A stretch of DNA of 64,000 nt from Pseudorhodoferax aquiterrae (lineage in GTDB: Bacteria > Pseudomonadota > Gammaproteobacteria > Burkholderiales > Burkholderiaceae_C), in assembly GCF_014652235.1 (NCBI RefSeq), contig NZ_BMYK01000019.1, positions 62,001 to 126,000 of the forward strand. Reading direction: 5' to 3'. Both the position numbers and the translations under genes were made by a program. This document shows positions 45,345 through 53,491 of the stretch, piece after piece (the stretch's first letter is position 1; the number at the start of each line of letters is the position of its first letter). Under the pieces are notes generated by a model. It made no database searches and was not told the DNA's origin. It worked only from the letters and a program-made list of their open reading frames with translations.

Positions 45345-46655
45345 ATGGCTTCCGCTTCCCGTCCTTCCGCCGCGCCGCACCAGCCCCTGCCCGAACGCCT
45401 GCGTCCCAAGACCCTGGGCGAGGTCGTCGGCCAGCAGCAACTGCTGGGCGAGGGCATGCCGCTGCGCATCGCCTTCGAATCGGGCCGCCCGCATTCCTGC
45501 ATCCTGTGGGGCCCGCCCGGCACCGGCAAGACCACCATCGCGCGGCTGATGGCCGACGCCTTCGATGCGCAGTTCATCGCGATCAGCGCGGTGCTGGGCG
45601 GCGTCAAGGAGATCCGCGAGGCGGTGGAGCGCGCCACCATCGCGCGCGACGGGCTGGAGCAACGCGGCACCATCGTCTTCGTCGACGAGGTGCACCGCTT
45701 CAACAAGAGCCAGCAGGACGCCTTCCTGCCGCATGTGGAGAGCGGGCTGTTCACCTTCATCGGCGCGACCACCGAGAACCCCTCGTTCGAGGTCAACTCC
45801 GCGTTGCTGTCGCGCGCAGCGGTCTACGTGCTGCAGCCGTTGGGCGAGGCCGAACTGCGCCAGATCGTGGCCCGGGCCCAGGCCATCGATGCCGTGCCCG
45901 CCATCGAGGACAAGGCGCTGGACCGGCTCATCGCCTACGCCGATGGCGACGCCCGCCGCCTGCTCAACACGCTGGAGACGCTGGCCGTGGCCGCGCAGCA
46001 GGAGAAGCTCGCGCGCATCGACGATGCCTGGCTCGTGCGCGTGCTGGGCGAGCGCATGCGCCGCTACGACAAGGGCGGCGACCAGTTCTACGACAGCATC
46101 AGCGCGCTGCACAAGTCGGTGCGCGGCTCCGATCCCGACGCCGCGCTGTACTGGCTCGTGCGCATGCTGGACGGCGGCGCCGAGCCGCGCTACATGGCGC
46201 GCCGCCTGGTGCGCATGGCCAGCGAGGACATCGGCCTGGCCGACCCGCGCGCGCTGCGCCTGGCGCTGGACGCGGCCGAGGTCTACGAACGCCTGGGCTC
46301 GCCCGAGGGCGAACTCGCGCTGGCCGAATGCGTGGTCTACCTGGCTGTGGCGCCCAAGTCCAACGCGGTCTACACGGCCTACAACCAGGCCCGTGCCTTC
46401 GTGAAGCAGGACGGTACGCGGCCCGTGCCCATGCACCTGCGCAATGCACCCACCAAGCTCATGAAGAGCCTGGACTACGGCAAGAACTACCGCTACGCGC
46501 ACGACGAGGAAGATGGCTTCGCGGCCGGCGAGCGCTACTTTCCCGACGGCATGGACGAGCCGCAGTTCTACCGTCCGGTGCCGCGCGGTCTGGAGCTCAA
46601 GATTGGCGAAAAGCTGGCCGCGCTGCGCGAGAAGAACCGCCAGCAACGCGGCTGA
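45345..46655 (+). CDS. rarA: Replication-associated recombination protein A
   Basis: A 436-residue AAA+ ATPase (RarA/MgsA) that acts at stalled forks with SSB. Walker A WGPPGTGKTTIA has Lys62, Walker B is TIVFVDEVHRFNKSQQDAF, and sensor 1 is FIGATTENPSFEVN. The C-terminal tetramerisation region includes SVRGSDPDAALYWLVRML. The frame is open far upstream as a shadow; ATG 45345 gives the proper N-terminus. No ribosome binding site, but GACAAT lies six bases before the ATG, as at serS, so a leaderless transcript is possible. Confidence 0.94.
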   Translation: MASASRPSAAPHQPLPERLRPKTLGEVVGQQQLLGEGMPLRIAFESGRPHSCILWGPPGTGKTTIARLMADAFDAQFIAISAVLGGVKEIREAVERATIARDGLEQRGTIVFVDEVHRFNKSQQDAFLPHVESGLFTFIGATTENPSFEVNSALLSRAAVYVLQPLGEAELRQIVARAQAIDAVPAIEDKALDRLIAYADGDARRLLNTLETLAVAAQQEKLARIDDAWLVRVLGERMRRYDKGGDQFYDSISALHKSVRGSDPDAALYWLVRMLDGGAEPRYMARRLVRMASEDIGLADPRALRLALDAAEVYERLGSPEGELALAECVVYLAVAPKSNAVYTAYNQARAFVKQDGTRPVPMHLRNAPTKLMKSLDYGKNYRYAHDEEDGFAAGERYFPDGMDEPQFYRPVPRGLELKIGEKLAALREKNRQQRG

Positions 46656-46720
46656 AAACGCTTGATTTACAGAGGGAAAACCCCGTCTGAATACATCCGG
46701 GCAAGGCCCATCCCCGTGAC

Positions 46721-46768
46721 TACAATCCCGCCCCAACCCGCCGGTGACACAGGCTTGGCGGGCTTTTT
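46721..46768 (+). promoter_or_regulatory. livH leader: -10 element and terminator-like hairpin
   Basis: TACAAT (46721-46726) is a good -10 with a poor -35. Directly downstream CCCGCC (46737-46742) and GGCGGG (46757-46762) pair over a 14-base loop and are followed by CTTTTT. The hairpin may be the rarA terminator, or an attenuator in the liv transcript if TACAAT is used. Gene livH starts 52 bases later. Confidence 0.45.
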
Positions 46769-46819
46769 GCTAGCCCCCACAAAGGGCTACGCGCAGGGCG
46801 TACCGCAACGGAGAAGAAG

Positions 46820-47749
46820 ATGGATATCTTGCTACAGCAGATCATCAACGGTCTGGTCATGGGCAGCATGTACGCACTGGTGGCCTTGGGCTACACCATG
46901 GTGTACGGCATCATCAACCTGATCAATTTCGCCCATGGCGAAGTGCTCATGGTGGGTGCACTCACAAGCTGGTCGGTCATCGGCCTCATGCAACAGAACA
47001 TGGCCGGCACGCCCGGCTGGATCATCCTGATCATCGCCATGGTGATCGCCTGCGTGGTCGCCGCCACGCTCAATTTCGTGATCGAGAAGGTGGCCTACCG
47101 GCCGCTGCGCAACAGTCCCAAACTGGCCCCGCTGATCACCGCCATCGGCGTCTCCATCCTGCTGCAGACGCTGGCCATGATCATCTGGAAGCCCAACTAC
47201 AAGGCCTATCCCACGCTGCTGCCGAGCGACCCCATCCACATCGGCGGCGCCGTGATCTCGCCCACGCAGGTGTTGATCCTGGGCCTCACGGCCGTCTCGC
47301 TGGCGATCCTGATGTGGCTGGTCAACTTCACCAAGCTCGGCCGCGCGATGCGCGCCACGGCAGAGAACCCGCGCGTGGCCGCGCTGATGGGCGTCAAGCC
47401 CGACGTCGTGATCTCGGCCACCTTCATCATCGGCGCCGTGCTGGCGGCGATCGCCGGCGTGATGTACGCCTCCAACTACGGCACGGCGCAGCACGCCATG
47501 GGTTTCCTGCCCGGCCTCAAGGCCTTCACGGCCGCCGTGTTCGGCGGCATCGGCAACCTCGGCGGTGCGGTGGTCGGCGGCATCCTGCTCGGCCTGATCG
47601 AAGCCATCGGCTCGGGCTACATCGGCCAGCTGACCGGCGGCGTGCTGGGCAGCCACTACGCCGACATCTTCGCCTTCATCGTGCTCATCATCATCCTAAC
47701 GCTGCGGCCCTCGGGCCTGCTCGGCGAGCGGGTGGCGGACCGGGCCTGA
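46820..47749 (+). CDS. livH: Branched-chain amino acid ABC transporter permease LivH
   Basis: A 309-residue membrane protein with about eight spans. MDILLQQIINGLVMGSMYAL and ALGYTMVYGIINLINFAHGE are the standard LivH start; GLKAFTAAVFGGIGNLGGAV is the family's conserved C-terminal loop. It forms the inner-membrane channel with LivM for Leu/Ile/Val import, or a related substrate. GGAGAAGAAG precedes the ATG. First of four genes; no periplasmic binding protein (livK/livJ) lies next to them. Confidence 0.93.
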   Translation: MDILLQQIINGLVMGSMYALVALGYTMVYGIINLINFAHGEVLMVGALTSWSVIGLMQQNMAGTPGWIILIIAMVIACVVAATLNFVIEKVAYRPLRNSPKLAPLITAIGVSILLQTLAMIIWKPNYKAYPTLLPSDPIHIGGAVISPTQVLILGLTAVSLAILMWLVNFTKLGRAMRATAENPRVAALMGVKPDVVISATFIIGAVLAAIAGVMYASNYGTAQHAMGFLPGLKAFTAAVFGGIGNLGGAVVGGILLGLIEAIGSGYIGQLTGGVLGSHYADIFAFIVLIIILTLRPSGLLGERVADRA

Positions 47750-47762
47750 GGAGCACCACGCC

Positions 47763-48956
47763 ATGAGCCTCCTGCACAAGAACAAGCCGCTGACCCTGGT
47801 GGTCTGCGCCATCGTGCTGATCGCCTTCCCGCTGGTGCTGCAGAGCTTCGGCAACGCCTGGGTGCGCATCGCCGACATGTCGCTGCTGTACATCATGCTG
47901 GCGCTGGGCCTGAACATCGTGGTGGGCTACGCCGGCCTGCTGGACCTGGGCTTCGTCGCCTTCTTCGCGGTCGGTGCCTACATGTTCGCGCTGCTCGCCT
48001 CGCCGCATCTGACCGACACCTTCGCGGCCTTCAAGGCCATGTTCCCGAACGGCCTGCATTCCTCGCTGTGGCTGGTCATACCGCTCGGGGCCGGGCTCGC
48101 GGGCCTGTTCGGCATGCTGCTGGGCGCGCCCACGCTCAAGCTGCGCGGCGACTACCTGGCCATCGTGACGCTGGGCTTCGGCGAGATCATCCGGGTGTTC
48201 CTCAACAACCTGGACCACCCCGTCAACATCACCAACGGCCCCAAGGGCATCAACCAGATCGACTCGGTCAAGCTGTTCGGCCTGGACCTGGGGCGTTCGC
48301 TGAAGATCGGCGACTTCACGCTGCCTTCGGTCACGCTGTACTACTACCTGTTCCTGGTGCTGGTGGTCGTCAGCATCCTCGTGTGCTACCGGCTGGAGGT
48401 CTCGCGCATCGGCCGGGCCTGGATGGCCATCCGCGAGGACGAGATCGCGGCCAAGGCCATGGGCATCAACACGCGCAACATGAAGCTCCTGGCCTTCGGC
48501 ATGGGCGCGGCCTTCGGCGGCATCGCGGGCTCCATGTTCGGCGCGTTCCAGGGCTTCGTCTCGCCCGAGTCCTTCAGCCTCATGGAGTCGGTCATGATCG
48601 TCGCCATGGTGGTGCTGGGCGGCATCGGCCACCTGCCCGGCGTGATCCTGGGTGCGGTGCTGCTGTCGGCCCTGCCCGAGGTGCTGCGCTACGTGGCCGG
48701 TCCGCTGCAGGCCATGACCGACGGGCGTCTCGACGCGCCCATCCTGCGCCAGCTGCTGATCGCGCTGGCCATGATCATCGTGATGCTGATGCGTCCGCGC
48801 GGCCTGTGGCCGGCGCCCGAGCATGGCAAGTCGCTGAACAAGAAGATGGCGCCCGATCCGGTCCCCGGTTCGGCGCAGGCCATCACGCCCGGCGTGGACA
48901 CGCCGGCCGACGCGGTGCCCGGCACGGCCAACCGCCCCATGTCCATCAACCCCTGA
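47763..48956 (+). CDS. livM: Branched-chain amino acid ABC transporter permease LivM
   Basis: A 397-residue permease with about ten spans. ALGLNIVVGYAGLLDLGFVA and WMAIREDEIAAKAMGINTRN are LivM signatures (the latter contacts the ATPases). A hydrophilic Pro/Ala-rich C-terminal tail of about 45 residues (from LNKKMAPDPVPGSAQ) is longer than usual. Pairs with LivH. Begins 13 bases after livH and ends 12 bases before livG. Confidence 0.93.
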   Translation: MSLLHKNKPLTLVVCAIVLIAFPLVLQSFGNAWVRIADMSLLYIMLALGLNIVVGYAGLLDLGFVAFFAVGAYMFALLASPHLTDTFAAFKAMFPNGLHSSLWLVIPLGAGLAGLFGMLLGAPTLKLRGDYLAIVTLGFGEIIRVFLNNLDHPVNITNGPKGINQIDSVKLFGLDLGRSLKIGDFTLPSVTLYYYLFLVLVVVSILVCYRLEVSRIGRAWMAIREDEIAAKAMGINTRNMKLLAFGMGAAFGGIAGSMFGAFQGFVSPESFSLMESVMIVAMVVLGGIGHLPGVILGAVLLSALPEVLRYVAGPLQAMTDGRLDAPILRQLLIALAMIIVMLMRPRGLWPAPEHGKSLNKKMAPDPVPGSAQAITPGVDTPADAVPGTANRPMSINP

Positions 48957-48968
48957 AGCGAGACGGAC

Positions 48969-49739
48969 ATGGCAGACACGGTTCTGAACGTCAGCGGCAT
49001 TTCCAAGCGCTTCGGCGGGCTGCAGGCCCTGTCCGATGTGGGCATGAAGATCGAGCGTGGCCAGGTCTATGGCCTGATCGGTCCCAACGGTGCCGGCAAG
49101 ACCACCTTCTTCAACGTCATCACGGGGCTGTACACGCCCGACAGCGGCAGCTTCGAGCTGGCCGGCAAGCCCTACAAGCCGACCGCGGTGCATGAGGTGG
49201 CGCAGGCCGGCATCGCGCGCACCTTCCAGAACATCCGGCTGTTCGCCGAGATGACGGCGCTGGAGAACGTCATGGTGGGCCGCCACGTGCGCACACGCTC
49301 GGGCCTTCTGGGCGCGATCTTCCGCACCGGCGGCTTCAAGGCCGAGGAAGAAGCCATCGCCAAGCGCGCGCAGGAACTGCTGGAGTACGTGGGCATCGGC
49401 CGGCTGGCCGACTACAAGGCCCGCACGCTGAGCTACGGCGACCAGCGCCGGCTGGAGATCGCGCGCGCGCTGGCCACCGATCCGCAGCTGATCGCGCTGG
49501 ACGAACCGGCCGCCGGCATGAACGCCACCGAGAAGGTGCAACTGCGCGAGCTGATCGACCGCATCCGCAAGGACAACCGCACCATCCTCCTGATCGAGCA
49601 CGACGTGAAGCTGGTCATGGGCCTGTGCGACCGCGTCACCGTGCTCGACTACGGCAAGCTGATCGCCCAGGGCTCACCGGCCGAGGTGCAGAAGAACGAA
49701 AAGGTGATCGAGGCCTACCTCGGCACGGGAGCGCATTGA
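48969..49739 (+). CDS. livG: Branched-chain amino acid ABC transporter ATPase LivG
   Basis: A 256-residue ATP-binding subunit. Walker A GPNGAGKTTFFNVI, the LivG/LivF-type segment GIARTFQNIRLFAEMTALEN, signature SYGDQRRLEIARAL and Walker B LIALDEPAAGMN are all present. It drives the LivHM channel together with LivF. Separated by 12 bases from livM and one base from livF. Confidence 0.95.
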   Translation: MADTVLNVSGISKRFGGLQALSDVGMKIERGQVYGLIGPNGAGKTTFFNVITGLYTPDSGSFELAGKPYKPTAVHEVAQAGIARTFQNIRLFAEMTALENVMVGRHVRTRSGLLGAIFRTGGFKAEEEAIAKRAQELLEYVGIGRLADYKARTLSYGDQRRLEIARALATDPQLIALDEPAAGMNATEKVQLRELIDRIRKDNRTILLIEHDVKLVMGLCDRVTVLDYGKLIAQGSPAEVQKNEKVIEAYLGTGAH

Positions 49740-49740
49740 G

Positions 49741-50454
49741 ATGACGGTTCTGTTGAAAGTCCAGGGCCTGCAGGTCGCCTACGGCGGCATCCAGGCCGTC
49801 AAGGGCATCGATTTCGAGGTGCGCGAGGGCGAGCTGGTCTCGCTGATCGGCTCCAACGGCGCGGGCAAGACCACGACCATGAAGGCCATCACGGGCACGT
49901 TGCCCGCGAGCGGCGGGCAGATCGAGTACCTGGGCAAGCCCGTGCGCGGCCAGGGCGCCTGGGACCTCGTCAAGCAGGGCCTGGCCATGGTGCCCGAGGG
50001 CCGCGGCGTGTTCGCGCGCATGACCATCACCGAGAACCTGCAGATGGGCGCCTACACGCGCAACGACAAGGCAGAGATCGCCCGCGACATCGAGAAGATG
50101 TTCGGCATCTTCCCGCGCCTGCGCGAGCGCAAGGACCAGCTGGCCGGCACCATGTCCGGCGGCGAGCAGCAGATGCTGGCCATGGGCCGCGCGCTCATGA
50201 GCCGGCCCAAGGTGCTGCTGCTGGACGAGCCGTCCATGGGCCTGTCGCCCATCATGGTGGACAAGATCTTCGAGGTGGTGCGCGACGTCCATGCCCAGGG
50301 CGTGACCATCATGCTCGTGGAGCAGAACGCCAGCCGCGCGCTGGCCATCGCCGACCGCGCCTACGTCATGGAATCCGGCATCATCACCATGAACGGCGAA
50401 GGCAAGGCCATGCTCAGCGACCCCAAGGTGCGGGCCGCCTACCTGGGCGAATGA
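49741..50454 (+). CDS. livF: Branched-chain amino acid ABC transporter ATPase LivF
   Basis: A 237-residue ATP-binding subunit: Walker A GSNGAGKTTTMKAITG, GLAMVPEGRGVFARMTITEN (LivF hallmark), signature MSGGEQQMLAMGRALM and Walker B VLLLDEPSMGLSP. Last gene of livHMGF. It is followed by a 36-bp near-perfect palindrome shared with the end of the convergent Nudix gene. Confidence 0.95.
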   Translation: MTVLLKVQGLQVAYGGIQAVKGIDFEVREGELVSLIGSNGAGKTTTMKAITGTLPASGGQIEYLGKPVRGQGAWDLVKQGLAMVPEGRGVFARMTITENLQMGAYTRNDKAEIARDIEKMFGIFPRLRERKDQLAGTMSGGEQQMLAMGRALMSRPKVLLLDEPSMGLSPIMVDKIFEVVRDVHAQGVTIMLVEQNASRALAIADRAYVMESGIITMNGEGKAMLSDPKVRAAYLGE

Positions 50455-50456
50455 GG

Positions 50457-50492
50457 GGACACCGTGTGGCGGCGCGCCGTCACACGATGTCC
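50457..50492. repeat. 36-bp palindrome between livF and the Nudix gene
   Basis: GGACAC-CGTGTGGCGGC (50457-50474) mirrors GCGCCGTCACACG-ATGTCC (to 50492) with two non-Watson-Crick positions, one of which can form a G-U pair in RNA. The centre is CGGCGCGCCG. It covers the last codons of the Nudix gene and lies three bases after the livF stop. With no T tract it is not a classic terminator, but it could block transcripts from both sides. Confidence 0.7.
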
Positions 50493-51028
50493 AGCTGGTG
50501 CATGCCGAACTGGCCGGCCTTGCGGTCGGCGAAGAACCACTGCAGCGTCTCGCGCACGGTCTTGAACGCGATCTCGTCCCAGGGGATCTCGTGCTCCTCG
50601 AACAGCCGCGCCTCGATGGTCTCGTGGCCGGGGTCGAAGCGGTCGTGCAGCAGTTGGGCGCGGTAGAACATGTGGACCTGGCCCACGCGCACCACGTTGA
50701 TGAGGCTGAACAGCGCGCCGATCTCGTAGGCCGCGCCGGCCTCCTCGTCGGTCTCGCGGGCCGCCCCCTGGGCCGTGGTCTCGCCCAGTTCCATGAAGCC
50801 GGCTGGCAGCGTCCATTTGCCCCAGCGCGGCTCGATGTTGCGCTTGCACAGCAGCACGCGCTCGCCGAGCACCGGCACCGTGCCGACCACGATCAGCGGG
50901 TTCTCGTAGTGGATCTGGCCGCAGGCCGGGCACACCGCGCGTTCCTTGGTGTCGCCGTCGTCCGGCACACGGTAGACCACGGCGGTACCGCAGTTGCGGC
51001 AGTGCTTGAGAGGGGGGCGAAAGCTCAT
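50480..51028 (-). CDS. Nudix hydrolase with N-terminal zinc ribbon
   Basis: A 182-residue protein. Four cysteines in HCRNCGTAVVY and VCPACGQIHYENP form a zinc ribbon. The Nudix box is complete: GFMELGETTAQGAARETDEE followed by AG, with the catalytic glutamates in RETDEEAG. Zinc-ribbon Nudix enzymes of this type include NADH pyrophosphatase relatives and ADP-ribose hydrolases; the substrate is unproven. Divergent from the zeta-toxin-like gene, convergent with livF. Confidence 0.9.
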   Translation of the reverse strand: MSFRPPLKHCRNCGTAVVYRVPDDGDTKERAVCPACGQIHYENPLIVVGTVPVLGERVLLCKRNIEPRWGKWTLPAGFMELGETTAQGAARETDEEAGAAYEIGALFSLINVVRVGQVHMFYRAQLLHDRFDPGHETIEARLFEEHEIPWDEIAFKTVRETLQWFFADRKAGQFGMHQLDIV

Positions 51029-51088
51029 GGCGGGGCAGTTTAAGGGCGCAGGCTGCAGCCGCCCACCCGCAGTTTCCTAAAATTCGGC

Positions 51089-51695
51089 GTGCCTCCGACG
51101 CCCGCCACCATTTCCGCTGCTCCGCGCATCGTCGTATTCGCCGGCCCCAATGGCGCGGGCAAGTCCACCCATGCAGACGCCATCCTGGCGGGACTGGGCA
51201 TCGAGGTCTTCGTCAATGCCGATTTGATCGCGCGGGCTGTCGGGACGCAGTTCCGATGCCGTGGCATTCGAGGCGGGGCGCATCATGCTGCGGCGCCTGC
51301 GTCAGTTGGCGCAGGACCGGCAGGAGTTCGCGTTCGAAAGCACACTGTCGAGCCGCAGCTTCGCCCCCTTTTTGCAGCGGCAGATCGATGCCGGATACCG
51401 TGTGTCGGTTTACTACTTCAGCCTCGCGAGTGCCGCGCTCGCATTGCAGCGCGTCAGGCTGCGCGTGCAGCAGGGAGGCCATGATGTTGCAGCAGATGTC
51501 GTGCGCCGACGCTTTGGGCGCAGCCTCGGCAACTTCATGACCCTGTACGCGCCGATGGCGACGCAATGGGCTATCTTCGACAACTCTTCGCTGCCGCGTG
51601 CTCGTCTCGTGGCGCTCCAACAGGGCAATGGCCCCGAGATCAAGGATCCTGTGACATGGCGCAAATTGCAGAAGCTGGCACTGAAAAGCCGCTGA
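51089..51695 (+). pseudogene. Zeta-toxin-like kinase gene, frameshifted
   Basis: Two frames make up one zeta/AAA-like P-loop protein. The first (from GTG 51089) has RIVVFAGPNGAGKSTHADAI and EVFVNADLIAR, the Walker A and nucleotide-contact Asp. It then runs out of homology near 51230-51245. The second frame continues with SGRSSDAVAFEAGRIMLRRL, FAFESTLSSRSFAPFL and ends at 51695. A two-base loss (or one-base gain) in CGCGCGGGCTGTCGGG explains the break: the expected ARGLSG reads ARAVG. Zeta-type enzymes phosphorylate UDP-sugars; this copy should be inactive unless the sequence is in error. Confidence 0.78.
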
Positions 51696-51844
51696 TCCTG
51701 CCGCCCAGGGCGTTGAACAAGGCGCTGGCAGAGTCCGCGGATCGAGCCCAGCGCTTGGCCCGGGCGTTCGGCCAGAAGGTTCCGAGCCGGCCGGTTGTGC
51801 CAGGCGTGCAGCCTGGCACTGGCAAGCACGGCGTCAGCCGATGA
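51656..51844 (+). CDS. Small ORF overlapping the zeta-like gene, possible partner
   Basis: 62 residues, MAQIAEAGTEKPLILPPRAL followed by NKALAESADRAQRLARAFGQ and a Pro/Gly tail. It starts inside the last 40 bases of the zeta-like frame and its stop overlaps the end of the FAH-family gene by 11 bases. No ribosome binding site stands out. A short helical protein next to a zeta-type kinase could be an antitoxin or regulator, but I cannot show that it is translated. Confidence 0.45.
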   Translation: MAQIAEAGTEKPLILPPRALNKALAESADRAQRLARAFGQKVPSRPVVPGVQPGTGKHGVSR

Positions 51845-52532
51845 TCCTGACCGTCAGGCTTTCCAACCCGGCCACGCCACCCGACAGCACGTCGCCCGCC
51901 ACCACGGCCGCGACGCCTTCGGGCGTGCCGCTGTAGATCAGGTCGCCGGGCTGCAGCGTCCAGGCGGCCGACAGGTGCTCGATGGTCTCGGCGATGTTCC
52001 AGATCAGCTTAGAGACATCGCTGCGCTGGCGGTCCTTGCCATTGACCTGCAGGAAGATCTCGGCCTTCTCGACATCGCCGGCCTGGGCGGTAGGCGTGAT
52101 CGGTCCGATCGGCGCGGACTGCTCGAAGCCCTTGCCGATGCACCAGGGCCGGCCCTGTTTCTTCATCTCGCCCTGCAGGTCGCGGCGCGTCATGTCCAGG
52201 CCCACGGCGTAACCATAGATGTGCTTGTGCGCATCGGCCGCCTTGATGTTGGAGCCGCCCGTGCCGATGGCCACCACGAGCTCGATCTCATGGTGCAAAT
52301 CCTTCGTCAGACTGGGGTAGGCGATGGCGCCGGTCTGCCCGGCTGGCACCGGCACCACGGCATCGGCTGGCTTCATGAAGAAGAACGGCGGCTCGCGGCC
52401 CGTGAAGCCCATCTCCTTGGCATGCTCGGCGTAGTTGCGGCCGACGCAGTAGACGCGGTGCACCGGGAAGGCCGCGGATTGGCCGACCACGGGCACGGCA
52501 ACGGTGGGGGCGGGAGGGAAGACGAAGCTCAT
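51834..52532 (-). CDS. Fumarylacetoacetate hydrolase family protein
   Basis: A 232-residue single FAH-domain protein. VHRVYCVGRNYAEHAKEMGF, PFFFMKPADAVV, HHEIELVVAIG (metal-binding Glu pair) and YSGTPEGVAAV are the family's metal and substrate positions. Such enzymes cleave or decarboxylate 2-oxo acids (acylpyruvates, oxaloacetate); the true fumarylacetoacetase is longer. Start at 52532 with AAAGG ahead. It is 2.2 kb from maleylacetoacetate isomerase, so a role in the same ring-cleavage route is possible. Confidence 0.88.
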   Translation of the reverse strand: MSFVFPPAPTVAVPVVGQSAAFPVHRVYCVGRNYAEHAKEMGFTGREPPFFFMKPADAVVPVPAGQTGAIAYPSLTKDLHHEIELVVAIGTGGSNIKAADAHKHIYGYAVGLDMTRRDLQGEMKKQGRPWCIGKGFEQSAPIGPITPTAQAGDVEKAEIFLQVNGKDRQRSDVSKLIWNIAETIEHLSAAWTLQPGDLIYSGTPEGVAAVVAGDVLSGGVAGLESLTVRIIG

Positions 52533-52765
52533 CGCAACCTTTCTGCTGGGATATGCGGCCCGCACGCTGCGGGCCCTGTGATGCGCGGGGCAGTGTGCCA
52601 CGGCTGCGGCGCGCATGCGGGCGCGGCCGTGTCCGACAGCCGATCGGCGCCGCCGCGGCTGGGCGCCACTTCGGCGCACCGGTACAACTCGTAGCACATC
52701 GTCATCGGGTGGCGGATGCGGCTGGTGTGCAATGCCGCCGTGAGCCACGACAACAGGAGTCCTTC

Positions 52766-53440
52766 ATGACCACACTACACGCCTCTTCCTCCATTTCCTT
52801 CCGTCCGGCCGTCCCACGCGCCGGCGTCGCCGCAGCCGTGGTGCTGGCGGTGGCCCTGGGCGGTTGCGCGAACATGAGCGAGACGCAAAAGGGCACGGCC
52901 GTCGGTGCCGGCGTGGGCGCCGGGGTCGGCGCACTCGTGGGGCAGGGCCGCGGCGCGGCCATCGGTGCCGGCGTGGGCGCGCTGGGCGGCTACATCTGGT
53001 CGTCCCACATGCAGAAGAAGAAGGCCGAGATGGAGCAGGCCACGGCCGGCACCGGCGTGGCCGTCACGCAGACGGCCGACAACCAGCTCAAGCTCAACAT
53101 CCCGAGCGACATTTCGTTCGACACCGGCCGGGCCGACATCCGTCCGGCGTTGCGGCCCATCCTGGACCAGTTCGCCAACGGCCTGCGCGACCAGCCCAAC
53201 ACCGAGGTCCGCATCATCGGCCACACCGATTCCACGGGCTCGGACGCCGTCAACGACCCGCTGTCGCTGCAGCGCGCCAACAGCGCCCGCGACTACCTGA
53301 CCGCACGCGGCGTGGATCCGCGGCGCATCCTGACGGCCGGCCGCGGCTCGCACGAGCCCATTGCCGAGAACAACAGCGATGCGGGCCGGGCCAAGAATCG
53401 GCGCGTCGAGATCTTCCTCGCCGAACGTCCGCAGGGTTGA
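52766..53440 (+). CDS. OmpA-family lipoprotein
   Basis: A 224-residue outer-membrane lipoprotein: lipobox ALGGC (Cys34), a Gly-rich glycine-zipper segment (about 45-78, AVGAGVGAGVGALVGQGRGA) and a C-terminal OmpA domain that binds peptidoglycan (FDTGRADIRPALRPILDQF, IIGHTDSTGS, NRRVEIFLAE). It links outer membrane and cell wall. CAGGAG precedes the ATG. The layout is that of YiaD-like proteins. Confidence 0.92.
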   Translation: MTTLHASSSISFRPAVPRAGVAAAVVLAVALGGCANMSETQKGTAVGAGVGAGVGALVGQGRGAAIGAGVGALGGYIWSSHMQKKKAEMEQATAGTGVAVTQTADNQLKLNIPSDISFDTGRADIRPALRPILDQFANGLRDQPNTEVRIIGHTDSTGSDAVNDPLSLQRANSARDYLTARGVDPRRILTAGRGSHEPIAENNSDAGRAKNRRVEIFLAERPQG

Positions 53441-53491
53441 GCCTTGACCCCGCCGCGGCAAGGGCGCGGCGCGGTCCGTACCATCGGGCGG

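Noticed and set aside
52900-52985. Near-repeat GGCACGGCCGTCGGTGCCGG / CGCGGCCATCGGTGCCGG in the OmpA lipoprotein gene
   Set aside because: It encodes a glycine-zipper (AVGAGVGA, AIGAGVGA); the similarity follows from the protein and is not a mobile repeat.
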